From the NCBI GenBank assembly GCA_003219945.1, contig QHQV01000268.1:1-8987 (forward strand): a stretch of 8,987 bases of DNA, in the 5' to 3' direction. Position 1 is the first letter of the stretch. Each line of letters starts with the position of its first letter. A program made the position numbers and the translations under genes. Source of the stretch: Verrucomicrobiota bacterium (GTDB lineage: Bacteria; Verrucomicrobiota; Verrucomicrobiia; Chthoniobacterales; UBA10450). This document shows, one piece after another, positions 1 to 7,066 of the stretch. Under the pieces are notes generated by a model, which worked only from the letters and a program-made list of their open reading frames with translations, did not search any database and was not told the DNA's origin.

Positions 1-58
1 CGCCAGGGGCGCATCTTTAAATCGAAATATCTATGCTGCAAGGTCGTAAGCAAGTGTT

Positions 59-868
59 TCAAATTGTGTTCCCTAAGGTCTTTTCAGCGTTGCCGGTCGG
101 AGAATTTTGTGTAATTGCGACTCTGTTTCGCAAGCGCGGCCAATCATCGATCTCTGCTTCCAATTCATCTCCCGCTTGAATCGGGCCCACGCCAGCGGGT
201 GTTCCAGTTAAAATCACATCGCCCGCCATCAATGTGAGCGATTGACTAACGAATGAGATAATTTGCGCAACTGAATGGATCATCCGACTCGTGCGCGTGC
301 TCTGGCGCAGCTCGCCGTTTTGCCACAAATTTACCGACGCGTCGCGCACATCAGCATCGGCATAAACGAAGGGCCCTATCGGCGTGTAGGAGTCGAACGA
401 TTTACAACGACCAAATTGCTTCTCCTGTTTTTGCAAATCGCGATCGGTGATATCGAGGCCGATCGTGTAACCGAAAACGTGATCGAGTGCATCGTCTGCG
501 CTCACATTTTTCGTGCGAGCGCCGATCACGACAGCCAGTTCAGTTTCAAAATCCGTTTGGTGCTCAGGAAACGCGATTTCGATCACGCCATTATGTGCCA
601 GGAGAGAACTGGGCGCCTTGAACCAAATTAATGGTCCGCCGATTTCGGTGCGTTTCATCTCCGCGATGTGATCCGCGTAGTTTAATCCGACCGCGATCAA
701 CTTCGATGGCGCAACTGGAACATCGATTTCCAAACTTGCGAGCGACACTACTTCGCCCGTGGGTTGAACTTGATTCCAGTACGGCTGTGACAGCCGATGC
801 ACTTCATCGCCACGCAATTCGCCATAGAAAAATTCGTTTCCCGATCCGAATCCGCCAAACATTTTCAT
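59..868 (-). CDS. Fumarylacetoacetate hydrolase (FAH) family protein
   Basis: A 269-aa soluble enzyme of the FAH superfamily, whose members are metal-dependent hydrolases, decarboxylases or isomerases of 2-oxo acids such as fumarylpyruvate, acylpyruvates and homoprotocatechuate intermediates. The N-terminal lead is short (about 50 residues), then comes the typical core: VGLNYADHIAEM at 60-71, the metal-binding FETE (E108, E110), GLDITDRD (D139 is the likely third metal ligand), a GRCKSFDS segment with K156, and the glycine-rich GTPAGVG at 222-228 near the C-terminus. The metal-ligand pattern looks complete, so it is probably active, but the substrate cannot be read from sequence. Two in-frame ATGs (868 and 862) are possible starts; neither has a convincing Shine-Dalgarno. 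It is the last gene of the minus-strand series, 70 bp after the glycosidase gene, so it may have its own promoter. The residues after about 255 are a low-conservation tail. Confidence 0.93.
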   Translation of the reverse strand: MKMFGGFGSGNEFFYGELRGDEVHRLSQPYWNQVQPTGEVVSLASLEIDVPVAPSKLIAVGLNYADHIAEMKRTEIGGPLIWFKAPSSLLAHNGVIEIAFPEHQTDFETELAVVIGARTKNVSADDALDHVFGYTIGLDITDRDLQKQEKQFGRCKSFDSYTPIGPFVYADADVRDASVNLWQNGELRQSTRTSRMIHSVAQIISFVSQSLTLMAGDVILTGTPAGVGPIQAGDELEAEIDDWPRLRNRVAITQNSPTGNAEKTLGNTI

Positions 869-890
869 GCGCAGAATCTAGGGCAACCGC

Positions 891-903
891 TTCGGTCACC
901 GAA
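891..903. promoter_or_regulatory. 13-bp dyad upstream of the FAH-family gene (possible operator)
   Basis: TTCGGT-C-ACCGAA is a perfect dyad with six-base arms around one central base, lying 23-35 bp upstream of the FAH-family start in the 70-bp gap after the glycosidase gene. The size and symmetry would suit a dimeric repressor or activator. No matching regulator is identifiable and no second copy was noticed, so an operator role is only a possibility. The rest of the 70-bp gap shows no clear promoter hexamers or terminator. Confidence 0.22.
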
Positions 904-938
904 TCAAAACTGGCAGGTCGTGCCCCTGCTCTGCAATT

Positions 939-1730
939 TCATTTTGGTACGACCGCCACAAAATCGCGCACCGGTTTTCGCCCTGCAATTGAGAATGCGC
1001 TGCCGTCCTCGCGTGCGAACCAGAACGCGCTTGAGGAACCACCGTCGAGATTCATAGCGCGGCGAATTTTCGAATCCGCAACAATGGGCGTCGTGGCGAG
1101 GATATTTGCTAACTGCCCAAGCGAAACGTCGGAGCAAACGCCGAGGCAGGCGCGGTCGTTCGTCGGTATTCCAGCAAAAGTTCGCCGCGCCAGCTGTGAA
1201 TCGTTCAGACCGCGAATGCATTTGTTTCCTTCGACGAGAAATGGTCCGGATTGAACTGCGGCAATAATTTTTTTTGTGCGAGAAAATTCACTTACGCGAA
1301 CGACATCAATGCCGCGGTCCGACTGCAGCAAGATTCCAGTAATCAGACGAGCCCGGCGTGACGGCGAGAAAGTCGTGCCATCGACAACTCGCAAGCCGAT
1401 TGGCTTGAATTCCGTGTCGAAATAACCGCCGTTCACGCCGCACACGCATTCTTCCCGCTTCATCACCGCGCCCAAACTTTGGGCGTCAGGATTATCGATG
1501 ACACGCAGCGCAGTCGATTTAGCGGAGAAAACTGCCACATCGACAGCAACGCGCTGACCGGCGGCGGCGTCTTCCACAACCACATGCCGATGCTCAATTC
1601 CTGCGCGGCCAGATTCCGATTCGGTTGAGAGAATTTTCCACTCTGCGTGCGCCGACGCGGCAACCGTTACCAGCAGGACCAAAAGCGATCCATAAAAGGG
1701 TCGCGCGACAAAAGCGTAGCGAAATCGCAC
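939..1730 (-). CDS. Secreted phosphodiester glycosidase family (NAGPA/DUF2233-like) protein
   Basis: A 263-aa exported protein with the phosphodiester glycosidase (NAGPA) fold, related to the mammalian uncovering enzyme that removes GlcNAc from a phosphodiester; bacterial members are thought to act on cell-surface glycans or phosphodiester-linked sugars. Residues 1-29 form a signal peptide: arginines, a hydrophobic LLVLLVTVA core, then an AHA|EW-type cleavage site. Family motifs are CGVNGGYFDTEF at 97-108, VQSGPFLVEGNK at 159-170, RRTFAGI at 182-188 and NLDGGSSSAFW at 227-237. Five of its cysteines (95, 97, 171, 195, 199) lie in the predicted mature part and could form disulfides, which fits export. 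The start is a GTG; no ATG precedes the signal peptide in frame, and choosing a later start would destroy it. It begins 15 bp after the stop of the upstream TPR gene, so co-transcription is likely. Substrate unknown. Confidence 0.88.
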   Translation of the reverse strand: MRFRYAFVARPFYGSLLVLLVTVAASAHAEWKILSTESESGRAGIEHRHVVVEDAAAGQRVAVDVAVFSAKSTALRVIDNPDAQSLGAVMKREECVCGVNGGYFDTEFKPIGLRVVDGTTFSPSRRARLITGILLQSDRGIDVVRVSEFSRTKKIIAAVQSGPFLVEGNKCIRGLNDSQLARRTFAGIPTNDRACLGVCSDVSLGQLANILATTPIVADSKIRRAMNLDGGSSSAFWFAREDGSAFSIAGRKPVRDFVAVVPK

Positions 1731-1745
1731 GACTGTGTGCCGAAA

Positions 1746-3749
1746 TTAAGCTTTTCCGGCGTATTTTGCGGAGAGCGCCTGGAATGCCGGATCGTTCCGA
1801 AGCGGGTCCCATGCCGGATTCACTCTAAGGCTTTGCAAGGTCACTCCCGTAGGGCGACTCAACAATCCGTCCAGCAACTCGATGGCACGAGCGTTGTCGC
1901 CGAGGATCGCGTAAACCTGCGCAACGTCCTCCGTTATCCTCGGACCGTCGAAGGCGTCCTTGCTCTCCGGTCGCAAATCGGTCGCTTGTTGAGCTTCTGT
2001 AATCGCAGCGTCCTTTTCACCAAGCCGCGCGAGAAGTTTAGCTAACTGAATGTGCAAACCGGCATCATCCGGTTTTTGTTTCAGTTGCTCTTCAAGAATA
2101 TTTTTCGCTTGGAGGAACGCAGTGCGCGCCGCTGCGTCATCGTCCAAGCCTTTTTGAGCAACGCCGATAGCGTAATACTTCCCGGCCGACGCGCCTGGGA
2201 TCGCCGCCAATGACTCATCAGGTATACTCTGGGCAAGTTGCAATACCTGCTGATATTTGCGTTGAAATAGGAGGAGATCTGCTTGCGCGCCGACAACCTT
2301 CAGCCGCTCTTCACTGCTCATCGGCAGTGATTTCATTTTCTCCAAGGCTCGCTCATACACGCTGAAGTCGGCTTTCTCGGCGATCGCGAGTTTGACCTTG
2401 ATCTCCCACAGTCCGATTCCGTTTGGATTCAATTCGAGCGCGCGATCGATGGTCTTGTTCGCGGCGCCGAAATTTCGCTGCATGGCGTAGTTGAAAGTGA
2501 GATTTTGCAGCGGCCAGGTGTCCTTTGGATTCAAACTGGCCGCCTTCTCCATATTTGCAGTGGACTCTGCCCACTTTCCCTGGCGGCGCTGGATCGCGCC
2601 GATCGCGAGGTACACTTCTGATTCGTTAGGCAATCCTTGTTGTGCGATTTCGAATTCTTTTAGCGCGGCGCCGTAATTGTTATCGCCCCAGTAATAGGAA
2701 TATCCGCGAGCCAAGTGCGCTTCAGACAGATCCGGCTGTAGTTCAAGAGCGCGCTCCGCCAGAGTGCGCGCTTTTTCGCGACGTTCCGGCGCGCGATCAA
2801 TGTCACGCGCAATCCAGCTTTCCAATTGGGAATAGCGCGCAAGAGCCAGCGCGAAGTTTGGGTCAAGGTCGACGGCACGTTGATAAAGCTGTTCGCTCTG
2901 TTTTAGTTTTGCCGGGTCTTCATACGAACAGGAAAGATCATGCGCCTGCACGAAAGCCAGATAAGCCTCGGGGTTTTCCGTTGGCTTCCGCGTCATCTGC
3001 GATTTCTCCGCGGGAGATAGCTTTGCCTGCAGCGCATTCGCAATTTCGCGCGCAAGATCACTCTGGATCGCGAACACGTCGGTCACATCCCGGTCGTAAT
3101 CGTTGGCCCATACGTGCTCGTCGGTGTTCGCATCGATTAATTGCACGTTGACGCGTACCCGGTTTCCCGACCGGCGGACGCTCCCTTCGAGAATGTTGGA
3201 AACGCCAAGCGCCTTGCCGATTTCACGAAGGTTCGTCGGACGGCCTCTATATTGCATCACGGATGTGCGTGAAATCACCCTGAGGTCGCTTATCTTAGAC
3301 AGGTTGGTAAGCACGTCGTCCTGCACGCCGTCGGCGAAATAGGCGTTTTCTTTTTCATCGCTCAGATTTTCAAATGGCAGGACGGCAATGGATTTATCGA
3401 CCTTGTGCGCGGCGACACGAGGCAAGAGAAAAAAGCCTGTGGCCGCGGAAATAACCACGCCCGTGGCGATCAGCATGATTATGTTCCGCCGACGACGGGT
3501 CCTGGGCGCGGGAGTGTCAGGTGTGGCCCGAATCCCTTGCGACGTGATGTCGAACGCCCACGCAAGAATCAGGGCGATTGGAAATCCCACGAGCAGCAAC
3601 AGAATCACCAGGCGCAGCGACCAGTTTGGCAATTCCCACGCTGGAAACGTGGCCGAAGCCAGTTGGATGATGCCGCCGGCAGCAATGATGTAGGCCGCCG
3701 CCACTCGATAAACTTTGCGCCGTTTTACTTCCTCGAAGAAGCCGGTCAT
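1746..3749 (-). CDS. Membrane-anchored TolB/FlgO-like domain and TPR protein, copy A
   Basis: A 667-aa protein with three predicted membrane segments (about 16-36, 44-66 and 89-110), then a TolB N-terminal/FlgO-like domain starting at KSIAVLPFENLSD (119-131), then TPR-type helical repeats from about 265 to 640. The N-terminal VKRRKVYRVAAAYIIAAGG signature is that of a widespread bacterial family in which this C-terminal module is alternatively joined to adenylate cyclase, kinase or winged-helix domains; here only the membrane anchor is present. Positive charges before TM1 and in the TM2-TM3 loop (TRRRRN) predict that the C-terminal region is outside the cytoplasmic membrane. The C-terminus carries VNPAWDPLRNDPAFQAL, typical of the family. 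It is a tandem paralogue of the gene at 3880-5925. The likely role is protein-protein interaction or scaffolding in the envelope; no catalytic domain is visible. The ATG is followed directly by the conserved family N-terminus, which supports the start. Confidence 0.9.
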   Translation of the reverse strand: MTGFFEEVKRRKVYRVAAAYIIAAGGIIQLASATFPAWELPNWSLRLVILLLLVGFPIALILAWAFDITSQGIRATPDTPAPRTRRRRNIIMLIATGVVISAATGFFLLPRVAAHKVDKSIAVLPFENLSDEKENAYFADGVQDDVLTNLSKISDLRVISRTSVMQYRGRPTNLREIGKALGVSNILEGSVRRSGNRVRVNVQLIDANTDEHVWANDYDRDVTDVFAIQSDLAREIANALQAKLSPAEKSQMTRKPTENPEAYLAFVQAHDLSCSYEDPAKLKQSEQLYQRAVDLDPNFALALARYSQLESWIARDIDRAPERREKARTLAERALELQPDLSEAHLARGYSYYWGDNNYGAALKEFEIAQQGLPNESEVYLAIGAIQRRQGKWAESTANMEKAASLNPKDTWPLQNLTFNYAMQRNFGAANKTIDRALELNPNGIGLWEIKVKLAIAEKADFSVYERALEKMKSLPMSSEERLKVVGAQADLLLFQRKYQQVLQLAQSIPDESLAAIPGASAGKYYAIGVAQKGLDDDAAARTAFLQAKNILEEQLKQKPDDAGLHIQLAKLLARLGEKDAAITEAQQATDLRPESKDAFDGPRITEDVAQVYAILGDNARAIELLDGLLSRPTGVTLQSLRVNPAWDPLRNDPAFQALSAKYAGKA

Positions 3750-3769
3750 AAGAAGAGTTTTGATTCGGA

Positions 3770-3799
3770 ACTATACTGCAGCCGTGAGTATAGACACAA
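3770..3799 (-). promoter_or_regulatory. Weak candidate sigma-70-type promoter for TPR copy A
   Basis: On the minus strand, TTGTGT (3799-3794) and TATAGT (3775-3770) are separated by 18 bp and lie about 20-50 bp upstream of the copy A start. A second -10-like TATACT (3792-3787) overlaps the spacer. The 130-bp gap between the two TPR genes is the largest on this strand, so an internal promoter is plausible, but the -35 is a poor match and no terminator is visible in the rest of the gap. Confidence 0.25.
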
Positions 3800-3879
3800 A
3801 TTGAGGCGCGGCATTCAACTTCGGCACGCGATTGTGTTGGCCGGAAGTAGGATCGCTCTTCAACTGCGATTTATCCAGA

Positions 3880-5925
3880 CTAACGCAGGTTCGACGCTAA
3901 ACTTACGTCGTCCCTGTCGATTAAAGCCTGAAAACGCCGATCGTTTCGTAACGAGTCCCAAATTGGGTTTACTTTCAGGCCCTGCACAGTGACGTAGCTT
4001 GGCCGATTTAACAGTCCATCCAGAATTTCGATCGCCCGATCCTTGGCGCCGAGAATGGCGCAGACTTGTGCCACACCTTCCGTAATTGCCGGGCCTTCAA
4101 ACGCGTCCTTACTTTCGGGCTGTAATTCGCTCGCACGTTGCGCTTCCGCCATCGCGAAATCCTTTTCCCCAAGAAACGCAAGAACTTTTGCCAACTGAAT
4201 GCGCAACTTGGCGACGTCCGGGGTACGTTTAAGTTGTTCCTCGGCAGCGCTTTTCGCCTTGAGGAAGGCCGCTCGCGCTCCGGACTCGTCCTCGAGTGCT
4301 CTGCGCGCAAAGCCAATGTGATAATATTTGCTCCATAGGCCCGTGGGATAACTCGCGGCCTGATCGTCCGACAGGCTTTCCGCCTCGCGCAATCCGTCAC
4401 TGTATCTCCTCTCCAGCAAAAAGACGTCCGCTCGGGCATCGGCGGTCCTGAGTTTCTGCTCGTTGGTCATTGGAATCGATTCGAGAGCTTCAAACCCTGT
4501 CTCTGCGACACCGAAATCACCTTTCTCCGCGATAGCCAGACTCGACTTGACGCCCAAAAGCTCCATCGCAGTCGGATCTAGTGCGAGCGCGCGGTCGACA
4601 GTTTTGTTCGCCGCATCGTAATTCCGCAGAATCGAATAATTGTAGGTGAGATTCTGTAATGCCCAGGTGTCTTTCGGGTTCAAACTGGCAGCTTTCTCCA
4701 TGTTGGCAATGGAGTGTGCCCATTTACCTTGCCGGCGTTGAATGGCGCCGATGGCCAGGTACACTTCCGACTCGTTAGGTAATCCGAGCCGCGCGATTTC
4801 GAATTCCCTTAGCGCTGCCTCGTAGTTCTTGTCGCCGTAGTAATATGAAAACCCGAGCGCCAAGTGCGCTTCCGGGAGATCAGGCTGCAGTTGCATGGCT
4901 TGCTCCGCTAGAGTGCGCGCCTTTTCGACCCGTTCCGGTGTGCGCTCGACGTCGTTCAAGAACCAGCTTTGCAATTGGGAGTAGCGCGCAATCGCGAGCG
5001 CAAACTTTGGATCCAAATCGATCGCGCGCTGGTAAAGCTGCTCGCTCTGTTTGAGTTTTTCGAGGCTCTCAATCGCATGCGAAAGATTGTGGGCCTGCAC
5101 AAAGGCGAGATAAGCCTCGCCATTTTCAGTAGGCTTGCGCTCGATTTGTGCCTTCTCCGACGGTGACAGTTTGGCCTCCAATTCGCGTACGATCTGTTGT
5201 GCCAGATCGGTTTGAATGGCGAAAACGTCGGTTAGATCGCGGTCGTAATCTTCCGCCCACATGTGCTCGTCGGTCTCCGCATTTATTAGCTGCACATTCA
5301 CACGAACCCGATTGCCAATACGACGAACGCTGCCTTCGAGAATGGCACCCACACCGAGCGTCTTTCCGATCTCACGAGCGTTGGATGGCTTCCCTCGATA
5401 TGGCATAACCGACGTCCGTGAAATGACTTTCAGATCTCCGACCTTCGACAAGTTGGTGAGCACGTCGTCCTGAATGCCGTCCGCAAAATAGGCGTTCCCT
5501 TTTTCGTCGCTCAGGTTTTCAAACGGCAAGACTGCAATCGACTTGTCGCACTTGTGTGCTGAGACGCGAGGCAGGAGAAAGAACCCGGCGGAGGCGGACA
5601 TAATCACACCGGTGGCGACCAGCATGAAGACATTGCGACGACGATGTGTCCTGGGCGCCGCCACATCAGGGGTGGCTTGAATGCCATCCGCGGTAATGTC
5701 AAACGCCCACGCGAGCATGAGTGCCACCGGAAATCCCATCAGCAAACACACGATTAGCACGCGCAAGGTCCAGTTCGGTAATTCCCATGCAGGAAACGCC
5801 GCCGAAGCCAGTTGAATAATCCCGCCCGCTGCGATGATGTAAGCCGCCGCCACCCGATAAACTTTGCGCCGTCTTACTTCCCCAAAGAACCCGGGCAAGG
5901 TTACAGATTTCTCGGTCGAGACCAT
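3880..5925 (-). CDS. Membrane-anchored TolB/FlgO-like domain and TPR protein, copy B
   Basis: A 681-aa paralogue of copy A with the same architecture: three membrane segments (about 24-46, 54-77 and 98-119), the TolB/FlgO-like domain from DKSIAVLPFENLSD (127-140) to about 255, then TPRs to about 650, ending with VNPIWDSLRNDRRFQAL. Comparing the 76 residues from DKSIAVLP to EGSVRR, I count 64 identities with copy A, while the segment around 455-545 has diverged far more. It has a nine-residue longer N-terminus (MVSTEKSVT...). A GAGG lies 11 nt upstream of the ATG, slightly far for a Shine-Dalgarno. It follows the ArsR-methyltransferase gene by 45 bp on the same strand, so read-through from that gene is possible. 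Positive-inside charges place the TPR part outside the cytoplasmic membrane. Biological role unknown; a scaffold or sensor-like envelope protein is an inference. Confidence 0.9.
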   Translation of the reverse strand: MVSTEKSVTLPGFFGEVRRRKVYRVAAAYIIAAGGIIQLASAAFPAWELPNWTLRVLIVCLLMGFPVALMLAWAFDITADGIQATPDVAAPRTHRRRNVFMLVATGVIMSASAGFFLLPRVSAHKCDKSIAVLPFENLSDEKGNAYFADGIQDDVLTNLSKVGDLKVISRTSVMPYRGKPSNAREIGKTLGVGAILEGSVRRIGNRVRVNVQLINAETDEHMWAEDYDRDLTDVFAIQTDLAQQIVRELEAKLSPSEKAQIERKPTENGEAYLAFVQAHNLSHAIESLEKLKQSEQLYQRAIDLDPKFALAIARYSQLQSWFLNDVERTPERVEKARTLAEQAMQLQPDLPEAHLALGFSYYYGDKNYEAALREFEIARLGLPNESEVYLAIGAIQRRQGKWAHSIANMEKAASLNPKDTWALQNLTYNYSILRNYDAANKTVDRALALDPTAMELLGVKSSLAIAEKGDFGVAETGFEALESIPMTNEQKLRTADARADVFLLERRYSDGLREAESLSDDQAASYPTGLWSKYYHIGFARRALEDESGARAAFLKAKSAAEEQLKRTPDVAKLRIQLAKVLAFLGEKDFAMAEAQRASELQPESKDAFEGPAITEGVAQVCAILGAKDRAIEILDGLLNRPSYVTVQGLKVNPIWDSLRNDRRFQALIDRDDVSLASNLR

Positions 5926-5970
5926 AAAACCAAGGGCCTCACTAATTGACAGCCGAGGGCGCCCCGGCGT

Positions 5971-6903
5971 TCACTTAACGCCGCCGGCAAAGACAGTCTG
6001 AAAATGCGGGCTCTGTTTTTCCCGGGAAACGACGCTGACCTCGATATCCCGGAAGCCGCTTTTCTCGAGGAGTTGGTGTAACTGCACTTCGCTGAATCCG
6101 AGCCAGTGGTCCGCGTAAAGTTCACGCGCCTTTTCGAATCGATGACTCAAAAGATCGAGAATCACCAGGCGCCCGCCAGGTTTCAAAATCCGGTGAGCAG
6201 CGCCAATGGCGTGCTCGGGATGAATGGCGTGGTGCAACGCCTGGCTGAGAATTGCAAGGTCGACGCTGTCTTTCGCGATCGGCGGGTCCTCAATATCGCC
6301 CAGCCGGTACTCAAGATTCTTGAATCCGTGTTTCTTCGCCAGTTGCGACCCGAACTCGACCATCTTCGGCGAATTATCGATGGCAATAACTTTGCGCGCT
6401 CGTTTGGCCAGCAATTGCGAGAGTGTCCCCTCGCCTGCTCCCAGATCTGCGACCGTCAACGGCGGGAGCAACGTGATCAGCGTATGCGCAAGCGCCTGCC
6501 ACGATCGCCCCGGCACATAGCCTCGACCGAATTTGCCAGCAAGTTCATCGAAGTATTTCCGCGCCTTATCCTGCCGCTTCTGGAGCACAAGCTTCAGGCT
6601 TGTGCGATCACGCGAGCCTTCGGGTAGCTCGCGCGCCAGGAGTCGAGTGATCTCCGCCACACGCTCACGCTTGGCATGCTGCCCGTTGTGGTTCGCGCCG
6701 TAATAAACATTCTTTCCGACTCGGCGATCAGCCACCACGCCAGCCCGCTTCAACTGAGCGAGATGACTCGAGATACGAGACTGGCCCATGCCGAGAATTT
6801 GCTGCAATTCAGCGACTGAAAGTTCCTCCTGTTCGAGAAGCAGCAGCAGTCGCAGACGTGTCGGATCGGCAAGCAACCGCAACAAATTAATGGTTGACGC
6901 CAT
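5971..6903 (-). CDS. ArsR-family regulator fused to SAM-dependent methyltransferase
   Basis: A 310-aa two-domain protein. Residues 1-70 are an ArsR-type winged helix: LLADPTRLRLLLLLE (10-24), a recognition helix around QSRISSHLAQLKRAG (41-55), and a wing ending GKNVYYG. No cysteine metal-site motif is present, so it is not a classical metal sensor. Residues about 110-310 form a class I methyltransferase: motif I VADLGAGEGT (151-160), acidic IDNSP (175-179), GDIEDPP (202-208) and ILKPGGRLVILD (239-250). It is divergent from metK-ahcY across 163 bp. ArsR-family regulators, some fused to methyltransferases, are known to control SAM/SAH-cycle genes in Proteobacteria (the SahR type, recalled from the literature), so sensing SAM or SAH through the methyltransferase domain is a reasonable inference. 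An alternative is that the methyltransferase modifies an unknown metabolite. The start is at the conserved N-terminus; no Shine-Dalgarno is obvious. Confidence 0.92.
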   Translation of the reverse strand: MASTINLLRLLADPTRLRLLLLLEQEELSVAELQQILGMGQSRISSHLAQLKRAGVVADRRVGKNVYYGANHNGQHAKRERVAEITRLLARELPEGSRDRTSLKLVLQKRQDKARKYFDELAGKFGRGYVPGRSWQALAHTLITLLPPLTVADLGAGEGTLSQLLAKRARKVIAIDNSPKMVEFGSQLAKKHGFKNLEYRLGDIEDPPIAKDSVDLAILSQALHHAIHPEHAIGAAHRILKPGGRLVILDLLSHRFEKARELYADHWLGFSEVQLHQLLEKSGFRDIEVSVVSREKQSPHFQTVFAGGVK

Positions 6904-7066
6904 GATTGGAGCCTACGATATATCGACGCATCATGATTGGTCAATATGTCGCTGGCGACGACGTTACATCGTTAAAACGTTTCGATCGTTGCAACGGTTG
7001 AACTCCCGTCCCGCGGCTAGTCCGATTTAACCTTGTAACTCCTGTAACGAATCATTCCTCGAAATC
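6904..7066. promoter_or_regulatory. Divergent regulatory region between the ArsR-methyltransferase gene and metK
   Basis: This 163-bp region must carry control signals for both directions. Near the regulator start it has a 10-bp palindrome CGATATATCG (6916-6925), an 8-bp palindrome ATCATGAT (6930-6937), the dyad ATTG-GT-CAAT (6936-6945), and the 9-bp direct repeat CATGATTGG (6901-6909 and 6932-6940). Farther right is the palindrome CGTTGCAACG (6987-6996). Close to metK, TGTAAC occurs twice in tandem with 9-bp period (7034-7039, 7043-7048), with reverse copies at 6963-6968 and inside metK at 7077-7082. AT-rich palindromes suit an ArsR dimer. No clear -35/-10 pair and no SAM-I riboswitch core was found. 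The region is certainly intergenic; the function of each motif is inferred. Confidence 0.5.
6916..6925. promoter_or_regulatory. Palindrome CGATATATCG, candidate ArsR-type operator
   Basis: A perfect 10-bp palindrome 13-22 bp upstream of the ATG of the ArsR-methyltransferase gene. AT-rich palindromes close to their own start are common operators for ArsR-family dimers, and binding here would give autoregulation. The half-sites are short, so it may be only part of a longer site including the neighbouring dyads at 6930-6945. Confidence 0.3.

Noticed and set aside
631..1254. Long plus-strand open frame opposite the FAH and glycosidase genes
   Set aside because: It spans two well-supported minus-strand genes and their gap, has an arginine/serine-rich low-complexity composition typical of an antisense shadow, and shows no recognisable domain.
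3405..3992. Plus-strand open frame across the gap between the TPR genes
   Set aside because: It is antisense to the N-terminal coding part of copy A and the C-terminal end of copy B, with no recognisable motifs; the true coding strand is clear from the paralogue alignment.
5965..5983. Hairpin CGGCGTT-CACTT-AACGCCG at the end of the ArsR-methyltransferase gene as an intrinsic terminator
   Set aside because: A 7-bp stem is real and overlaps the stop codon, but no T-run follows on the minus strand; the sequence beyond it is GC-rich, so termination is unsupported.
6904..7066. SAM or SAH riboswitch upstream of metK
   Set aside because: I looked for the conserved core of SAM-I and the obvious SAH-riboswitch segments and found none. 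A covariance-model search would be needed to exclude smaller classes.
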